In this document: piece by piece, positions 1 through 4,507 of the stretch | How positions within the stretch are numbered: position 1 is the stretch's first letter | How the letters are laid out: each line of letters opens with the position of its first letter | NCBI GenBank assembly: GCA_947177495.1 | Contig: CAMWUS010000081.1 | Location: 1 to 6,478 of the forward strand | Source: an uncultured Clostridia bacterium | Lineage (GTDB): Bacteria; Bacillota; Clostridia; Christensenellales; Borkfalkiaceae | DNA: 6,478 bases | Direction: 5' to 3' | Position numbers and translations under genes: made by a program | The notes under the pieces: model-generated | Database searches by the model: none | The model's input: the letters and a program-made list of their open reading frames with translations, nothing else | Told to the model about the DNA's origin: nothing

Positions 1-687
1 GGCGATGAGCGTTAAGTATACTTCCGTCTTGCCGCTTCCCGTTACGCCGTGAAGGAGCGCCACCGTCTTATCGGTGATTCTCACGGTATCCACCGCGTTT
101 TGTTGGGCAGGCGTGAGTTTGCGCTCCTCTTTTTTGCCCTCAACGTTGCCGTACGGGTTGCGCAGGCGTCTGCGCTTTTCTTCTATTAAAACGCCTTTTT
201 TAAGGAGCGCGGTAACCGCCGCGCCGAACTTTTCGCGCAAAACAGGCGCTTCCTCTTCGCCCTTTTCTTCCAAATAGCAAACGAGCGCGATTTGCGCCTT
301 TGCCCGCGGATTGGGTGGTTCGCCCTCTCCGCTCAGCTTGATTACGCTGTAATAGCGTTCCGCCACCTTGCCCGTACGCATTTCGGCGGGCAGGAAGAGG
401 CGCAGCGTGAGTGCGAGCGGACAGCGGTAACGCGCGGCAAGCTTTTGCGCAAGCGCAAGACACTCCGCATTGAGCGCGGGATAGTCCTCCGCTTTCCGAT
501 AAATCTTTTTGAGTTTTTCAACGGGATAGGTGCTGTGTTCTTTTACGCGTACCACAAACCCCGTCACCGTCTGTTTGCCAAACGGAACGGTAACGCGGGT
601 GCCCGCTTCCACGGGGAAGTCGCAAGCGTAATCGAAAATTTTGTCTACGTCGCTGTGCGCGATGTCGACGATCACTTCACAAACCAT
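1..687 (-). CDS. priA: Primosomal protein N' (PriA), replication restart DNA helicase, N-terminal part
   Basis: PriA recognises stalled or collapsed replication forks, unwinds the lagging-strand arm with 3'-5' polarity and starts reloading of the replicative helicase in the cytoplasm. The frame is open to the left edge, so only 229 residues are visible, against roughly 730-800 in the family. Residues 1-100 look like the 3'-DNA-binding domain: EVIVDIAHSDVDKIFDY near the start, then RVTVPFGKQTVTGFVV at 31-46. A winged-helix-like region follows (about 120-175). The helicase core begins with LTPAQQNAV (191-199) and a Walker A motif GVTGSGKTE (214-222, Lys220). The start is fixed by an in-frame TAA at 694-696, only two codons upstream of the ATG; no other start lies between. 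The Shine-Dalgarno is weak (only a GAG very close to the ATG), so translation may be modest or coupled to rpoZ, which ends 50 bases upstream. The metal-binding cysteines and helicase domain 2 lie outside the window. Identity is secure from motifs and position. Confidence 0.95.
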   Translation of the reverse strand, partial: MVCEVIVDIAHSDVDKIFDYACDFPVEAGTRVTVPFGKQTVTGFVVRVKEHSTYPVEKLKKIYRKAEDYPALNAECLALAQKLAARYRCPLALTLRLFLPAEMRTGKVAERYYSVIKLSGEGEPPNPRAKAQIALVCYLEEKGEEEAPVLREKFGAAVTALLKKGVLIEEKRRRLRNPYGNVEGKKEERKLTPAQQNAVDTVRITDKTVALLHGVTGSGKTEVYLTLIA

Positions 688-708
688 ATCTCGTTATATG
701 TATCACGT

Positions 709-738
709 AAGAAGAAAGCCCCGCAAGGGGGCGTTTCT
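709..738 (-). terminator. GC-rich hairpin between rpoZ and priA, possible intrinsic terminator or attenuator
   Basis: Read on the minus strand, GCCCC (732-728), a five-base loop CTTGC and GGGGC (722-718) form a perfect GC stem. It can be extended by AGAAA (738-734) pairing with TTTCT (717-713) across one bulged base at 733. A T-rich run TTTCTTCTT (717-709) follows the GC stem. The outer pairs include the first base of the rpoZ stop codon, so a translating ribosome would interfere with folding. The T-run is interrupted by cytosines and priA follows directly, so partial termination (attenuation) seems more likely than a full stop. No folding energy was calculated. Confidence 0.45.
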
Positions 739-959
739 CAGTCTTTCGCGCCCGTAACCTTGCCGTTGAGAATTTCCTGACAAGCAAGCACGATCTCTTT
801 TTGTTTGCCGGGGAGCTCGAGTGCGCCCGTCGCCTGCATTTGCTCGATGATTTGGCGGGTACGTTTTGCAACGATTACGCAGAGCTCGTAGCGGCTCACG
901 GGATCCTCTTCCGTACCGAGTTTGCGCACGAGTGCGTCTACCGAGGGTTCGTTTATCAT
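738..959 (-). CDS. rpoZ: DNA-directed RNA polymerase subunit omega
   Basis: Omega is the small subunit that wraps the beta' C-terminal region and helps assemble and stabilise RNA polymerase. The 73-residue product is within the usual range for Gram-positive omegas (about 65-75; E. coli has 91). The family signature is clear: SVDALVRKL near the N-terminus, then SRYELCVIVAKRTRQI at 22-37, matching the conserved SRYxLVxxxAKRARQ block, with a Cys where Val is usual. The last 25 residues are the variable acidic/lysine tail. The ATG overlaps the gmk TGA in an ATGA junction, with a strong Shine-Dalgarno inside the gmk coding end, so translation is probably coupled to gmk. Position after gmk and before priA is the classic one and removes the doubt that a short protein would otherwise leave. 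Confidence 0.96.
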   Translation of the reverse strand: MINEPSVDALVRKLGTEEDPVSRYELCVIVAKRTRQIIEQMQATGALELPGKQKEIVLACQEILNGKVTGAKD

Positions 960-1537
960 ATTTTATCTCCTTCACGAATAATTTCTTGGTCGATGATATT
1001 TAAGAGGCGTTCCTTTGCCTCGTTTAAGTCGTCGTTGACGACGATGTAATCGTATTTGTCCTGCATGGAAAGCTCGTATTTTACCCGCTCCATACGCGTG
1101 AGCATCTCTTCTTCCGTTTCCGAACTACGCCCCGTAAGGCGGGAACGCAGGGTATCGAAATCGGGCGGGACAACCATGATGAGCACGGTGCGGCATTCGC
1201 CGAGCATCAGCTCCTTTGCGTGAAGCGCGCCCACGACGTCGATTTCCAAAATCACCGATTTGTCTTTGAGCTGCTCCAAAACGAACGATTTCGGGGTGCC
1301 GTAATAGTTCCCGAAATGCTCGTCGTATTCGAGAAAATCGTTTTCCGAAATGCGCTGCTGAAACTCTTCGCGCGAAACGAAGTAGTATTCCCGCCCGTTC
1401 TCTTCCCCTCTGCGGGGCTTGCGCGAGGTGCAGGAAATAGAGAGCGCCAAATTGTCGTTTTCGCTGAGAATGCGCTTTACGAGCGTTCCCTTCCCAACCC
1501 CCGAGGGACCGGAAATTGCGAACAAAATATTTCTCAT
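956..1537 (-). CDS. gmk: Guanylate kinase
   Basis: Guanylate kinase transfers phosphate from ATP to GMP to give GDP, an essential step in GTP and dGTP supply and in GMP recycling. The 193-residue length is typical (about 185-210). The P-loop GPSGVGKGT is at residues 10-18. The GMP-binding segment follows: TSRKPRRGEENGREYYF at 37-53, with the conserved Ser-Arg, Arg-x-Gly-Glu and Gly-x-x-Tyr residues, then FGNYYGTPKSFV at 75-86. LEIDVVGA at 97-104 corresponds to the usual LEIDVQGA, with Val for Gln. The lid region PPDFDTLRSRLTGRSSE is at 124-140, and YDYIVVNDDL at 162-171 is the typical C-terminal block. The ATG has AAAGGGTG (1542-1549) four bases upstream. It lies 18 bases after yicC and overlaps rpoZ by four bases, so it is co-transcribed with both. 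In Bacillota this enzyme is a known target of inhibition by (p)ppGpp; that is family knowledge and not visible here. Confidence 0.98.
   Translation of the reverse strand: MRNILFAISGPSGVGKGTLVKRILSENDNLALSISCTSRKPRRGEENGREYYFVSREEFQQRISENDFLEYDEHFGNYYGTPKSFVLEQLKDKSVILEIDVVGALHAKELMLGECRTVLIMVVPPDFDTLRSRLTGRSSETEEEMLTRMERVKYELSMQDKYDYIVVNDDLNEAKERLLNIIDQEIIREGDKI
965..973 (-). promoter_or_regulatory. Ribosome binding site of rpoZ, inside the gmk coding end
   Basis: The minus strand reads GAAGGAGAT, close to a full anti-Shine-Dalgarno complement, with seven bases between AGGAG and the ATG. It lies entirely within the last codons of gmk and supports the ATG at 959 as the rpoZ start. Confidence 0.85.
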
Positions 1538-1555
1538 GTTTCACCCTTTGTAAAA

Positions 1556-2428
1556 CTATTCCAAATTTTGAACTTGCTCTCGCACTTTTTCAATTTCGTT
1601 TTTCATTTCGAGCGCGCAGGCGGTAATCTTGCCGTCGTTGGACTTGGAGCACACCGTATTGCACTCGCGATTGAATTCCTGAATGAGGAAATCCAATTTT
1701 CTGCCCACCCTGTCGCTCTTACAAATGGCGTAGAACTCCGTGATATGCGACGAAAGGCGCGTCAGCTCTTCGTCGATACTGCACTTGTCGGCAAACAGCG
1801 CCGCTTCCGTGAGAATGCGCGTTTCGTCCACCTTGCCCCCGAGAAAATCGGAAATGCGCTCGGTGAGCTTTTTGCGGTATTCCTCGGCAATCGCGGGCGC
1901 ACGCTTTGCGATATCGTCCCGTAGGCGTTCTATCACTTTCATGTGCGCAATCAAATCTTCTTTGAGCCGTTCGCCCTCCGCCTTGCGCATTGCGGCGTGT
2001 GCTTCGAGCGCATTCTTTAAAGCGGTTTTAAGCGCACCCTTTAAAACCTCGTCGGCGCTGCCCGCTTCCAAGGGGCGAACCACGTCGGGCAAGCGCATAA
2101 AGAAAGATACGTTCGCGTCGTCGGAAAGCTTGGGAAATTCTTTTAACAGCTCTTCCTTAACCGAGTAGTACGAACGCGCGATATTTTTATCGAGGAACAG
2201 CGATTTCTCCTGTTCCCGCCCGTCCGTGAAATTGACGAACACGTCGATATGCCCGCGGGAAAGCGATTCCCGCACGAGCGCGCGGATACTCTCTTCTTCC
2301 GAGAGAAAGGCGCGCGGGCATTTTACGGCAACGTCGAGGTAGCGGTTGTTTACCGAACGGACTTCAACCGTAAGTTCCACGCCGTTTTCGCGGTATTCGC
2401 CTTTGCCGTATCCCGTCATGCTGTACAT
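1556..2428 (-). CDS. yicC: YicC/YloC family endoribonuclease
   Basis: Members of this family (E. coli YicC, B. subtilis YloC) are reported to be endoribonucleases; E. coli YicC has been linked to turnover of small RNAs. At 290 residues the protein has family length. The N-terminal YicC-like domain opens with the hallmark MTGYGKGE (4-11) and continues with VEVRSVNNRYLDV (21-33) and the RGHIDVFVNF strand (58-67). A charged helical middle (about 125-200) leads to the C-terminal DUF1732-type domain: SIDEELTRLSSHI (217-229), GRKLDFLIQEFNRE (242-255), then NTVCSKSND and a final EIEKVREQVQNLE, all diagnostic. The ATG at 2428 has AAGGAG (2437-2442) at eight-base spacing. A second ATG three codons in is possible, but many homologues also carry a few residues before SMTGYG. 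It is the first gene after the promoter at 2470-2498. The remA gene that often follows yicC in Bacillota is missing; gmk comes next. Confidence 0.96.
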   Translation of the reverse strand: MYSMTGYGKGEYRENGVELTVEVRSVNNRYLDVAVKCPRAFLSEEESIRALVRESLSRGHIDVFVNFTDGREQEKSLFLDKNIARSYYSVKEELLKEFPKLSDDANVSFFMRLPDVVRPLEAGSADEVLKGALKTALKNALEAHAAMRKAEGERLKEDLIAHMKVIERLRDDIAKRAPAIAEEYRKKLTERISDFLGGKVDETRILTEAALFADKCSIDEELTRLSSHITEFYAICKSDRVGRKLDFLIQEFNRECNTVCSKSNDGKITACALEMKNEIEKVREQVQNLE

Positions 2429-2436
2429 ACCGAAAG

Positions 2437-2442
2437 CTCCTT
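2437..2442 (-). promoter_or_regulatory. Ribosome binding site of yicC
   Basis: AAGGAG on the minus strand, eight bases before the ATG at 2428. The spacing favours this ATG over the internal one three codons downstream (17-base spacing). Confidence 0.8.
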
Positions 2443-2469
2443 GCCGTGCATTCTTACACTATTATTCCT

Positions 2470-2498
2470 ATTATATCACACCGCGTTGTAATTTTCAA
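2470..2498 (-). promoter_or_regulatory. Near-consensus sigma-A promoter for the yicC-gmk-rpoZ(-priA) block
   Basis: On the minus strand the -35 box TTGAAA (2498-2493) is separated by exactly 17 bases from a perfect -10 box TATAAT (2475-2470). The bases before the -10 read TGA, giving the extended -10 form TGnTATAAT. One mismatch to TTGACA is the only departure from consensus. A start near 2463 would give a leader of about 35 bases containing only the yicC ribosome binding site, with no room for a riboswitch. It lies in the longest intergenic gap of the window (2429-2525), between ligA and yicC. Confidence 0.85.
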
Positions 2499-2525
2499 GT
2501 CTTTGACGGCGTTTTTTTGGGAGAA

Positions 2526-4466
2526 TTACCGCCCCAAGCGCTTTAAAAATCCCTCTTCGTCAAGAATGGGAATGCCCGCTTTTTTCGCTTTATCGAGCTT
2601 ACTCCCCGCACTGCTTCCCGCAACGACGAGCGTCGTCTTGCTTGTAACCGAGCTCTGCGCCGTGCCGCCCGCCTCTTCGATGAGTTTTTGCGCCTCCGTG
2701 CGGGACATGGAAGCAAGGCTTCCCGTGAGCACCACGCTTTCGCCCGCAAACGCGCCCTCCGTCTTTCTCACGCGCGCAAAGGGACGCACGCCCGCCTCTT
2801 CGAGCCGTTTGAGCTCCGCGGTATTTTCCTCGTCGGCAAAATATCCGACGATGGCGTTCGCCGTAATCTCCCCTACGTTTTCGAGCGCGATGAGCTCGTC
2901 GAACGTAAGCGACGCGACCTTTTCCAAACTGCCGAACTCGGACAAATCGCGTGCGGCGACTCTGCCCACGCCATCGATGCCGATTGCATACAAAAAGCGT
3001 TCCAAGGGCAAATTTTTACTCTTGTCGATTGCGCCGAGCAGGTTGGAAATCTTCTTATCCCGGAAGCCCTCCAAGCCCTTGAAATCCTCTTCCTTTAAAG
3101 CGTACAAATCGGAAAACCGCTTCACGCCGCGCGCATCGTAGAGCACGGTTAGGGTGGATTCCGACATTCCCTCCACGTCCGCCGCGTTTTTACTGCAATA
3201 ATGGGTGAGCTTTTGAATGACGCGCGGCTTGCATTCCACGTTGGTGCAGAACAAATTCGCCCCCACTTCCTTTACTTCGCTTCCGCAAGCGGGACAGCGG
3301 GCGGGCTTTTGCACGGGCGTGCTTCCCTCGGTATGGGACACCGCGCCGAGGATTTCGGGTATCACTTCGTTGGAACGGCGAATGAGCACGCGCGAACCCA
3401 CTTTTACGTCCTTGCGCGTTAAGTCGCCGTAGTTGTTGAGCGTTGCGCGTTTGACGGTTGCACCGCCCAAATCCACGGGCGTGACGAGCGCGAGCGGCGT
3501 GAGCTTTCCCGTTCTACCCACCTGCCACAAAACCTCTTCCACGGTGGTTTCCGCTTCCTCGGCTTCGAACTTGTAGGCAATCGCCCAACGGGGGAATTTA
3601 TCGGTAAAGCCCATTTCTCCGCGCACGCGTTCCGAATTGACCTTGATGACCGCGCCGTCCGTTAAGACGTCGATTTTTTTACGTTCGATTTCTATTTCAT
3701 CCACCGCGTCGATGAGGCTTTCCAAATCCGCGCATTTCTTAAAATGCGGGTACGTTTTAAATCCCTCGCGACGCAAGAACTCCATGCCCGCCTCTTGGGT
3801 GGGGAGCGGGTCTTCGCTCATGTAGTTGATGTCGTAAAAGAAAATATCCAGCTTGCGCGAAGCGGTGACCTTGGGATCGAGATTGCGGATCGCCCCCGCC
3901 GCCGCGTTGCGCGCGTTTTTCAACTGTTCGTCGGGGTGCTTGTCGTTGTACTCTTTGAGTGCGGAAAGCCGCATGACCGCCTCGCCGCGCACCTCCAAAG
4001 TGCCCTTGTAAGAAATCTTCATGGGGAAGCTGTACACCGTAAGCGCCTGCGCCGTTACGTCCTCTCCCTCCACGCCGTTGCCGCGCGTTGCCGCACGCAC
4101 GAACGCACCGTTCTCGTAAGTTAAGCACACGGTTAATCCGTCGAACTTGTATTCTACGGTAAACTCCGCTTCGGGGTCGATTTTGTGCACGCGGGTGACG
4201 AATGCGGTAAGCTCGTCCTGCGTGACCGCCTTATCCAAGCTGTACAGGCGCGCAATATGGGTGTGCCGTTCGAAGCCCTTTACGGGGTCGCCCCCCACGC
4301 GCTTGGTGGGAGACTCGGGCAACACCACGCCGGTCTGCCATTCCAGCTCTTTCAGCTCGGCGTATAGCTTATCGTATTCCGCATCGGAAACGGAGGGCGC
4401 GTCCTCCACGTAGTACTCGCGCGCCCAGCGGTTGAGAATTTCGCATAGCTCTTGCATTCTATCCAT
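2526..4466 (-). CDS. ligA: NAD-dependent DNA ligase LigA
   Basis: LigA seals 3'-OH/5'-phosphate nicks in duplex DNA using NAD+, joining Okazaki fragments and finishing repair. The 646-residue product has the full family architecture (usual length 650-680). Domain Ia, which binds NMN, occupies about 1-70 (YYVEDAPSVSDAEYD at 18-32, SPTKRVGG at 52-59). The adenylation domain carries the nucleotide-accepting Lys107 in YKFDG, then TRGNGVEGEDVT (127-138), ARNAAAGAIRNLDP (185-198), DGAVIKVN (270-277) and RWAIAYKF (293-300). The OB fold follows (about 315-385), then a four-cysteine zinc finger (Cys391, 394, 407, 412), helix-hairpin-helix repeats (about 430-545) and a C-terminal BRCT domain (about 572-646). 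TRGNG replaces the more common TRGDG. The ATG has AGGGAGGTT upstream at ten-base spacing. It follows the helicase gene by 41 bases with no promoter seen, as in the pcrA-ligA pair of Bacillus, so the two are probably one transcript. No catalytic residue is missing. Confidence 0.98.
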   Translation of the reverse strand: MDRMQELCEILNRWAREYYVEDAPSVSDAEYDKLYAELKELEWQTGVVLPESPTKRVGGDPVKGFERHTHIARLYSLDKAVTQDELTAFVTRVHKIDPEAEFTVEYKFDGLTVCLTYENGAFVRAATRGNGVEGEDVTAQALTVYSFPMKISYKGTLEVRGEAVMRLSALKEYNDKHPDEQLKNARNAAAGAIRNLDPKVTASRKLDIFFYDINYMSEDPLPTQEAGMEFLRREGFKTYPHFKKCADLESLIDAVDEIEIERKKIDVLTDGAVIKVNSERVRGEMGFTDKFPRWAIAYKFEAEEAETTVEEVLWQVGRTGKLTPLALVTPVDLGGATVKRATLNNYGDLTRKDVKVGSRVLIRRSNEVIPEILGAVSHTEGSTPVQKPARCPACGSEVKEVGANLFCTNVECKPRVIQKLTHYCSKNAADVEGMSESTLTVLYDARGVKRFSDLYALKEEDFKGLEGFRDKKISNLLGAIDKSKNLPLERFLYAIGIDGVGRVAARDLSEFGSLEKVASLTFDELIALENVGEITANAIVGYFADEENTAELKRLEEAGVRPFARVRKTEGAFAGESVVLTGSLASMSRTEAQKLIEEAGGTAQSSVTSKTTLVVAGSSAGSKLDKAKKAGIPILDEEGFLKRLGR

Positions 4467-4474
4467 GATTGCCT

Positions 4475-4483
4475 AACCTCCCT
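4475..4483 (-). promoter_or_regulatory. Ribosome binding site of ligA
   Basis: AGGGAGGTT on the minus strand, with ten bases from GGAGG to the ATG at 4466. It is the only recognisable signal in the 41-base pcrA-ligA gap; no -10/-35 pair is visible there. The in-frame ATG three codons further on would be too distant. Confidence 0.75.
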
Positions 4484-4507
4484 TTTTAACCGTTGGAAAA
4501 TGTTCCG

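Noticed and set aside
688..706. Possible promoter for priA in the rpoZ-priA gap (TATAAC-like sequence)
   Set aside because: No acceptable -35 box is found at 16-18 bases, and the -10-like hexamer is only a few bases from the ATG, leaving no room for a leader.
1220..1924. A 234-codon plus-strand open frame across the gmk-yicC junction
   Set aside because: It is antisense to two clearly identified genes, its translation shows no domain or family resemblance, and it has no promoter or ribosome binding context of its own.
2499..2525. Possible terminator after ligA
   Set aside because: The minus strand has a run of seven A and only a three-base GTC/GAC pairing nearby; there is no GC stem followed by a T-run in the direction of ligA transcription.
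2446..3141. A 231-codon plus-strand open frame, Ser-rich, antisense to the ligA 3' end
   Set aside because: The Ser/Ala/Pro-rich composition is what the complement of ligA codons gives; no motif is visible and ligA fully accounts for the stretch.
4467..4507. Possible promoter or regulatory RNA in the pcrA-ligA gap
   Set aside because: Forty-one bases with a ribosome binding site and no -10/-35 pair or hairpin of note.
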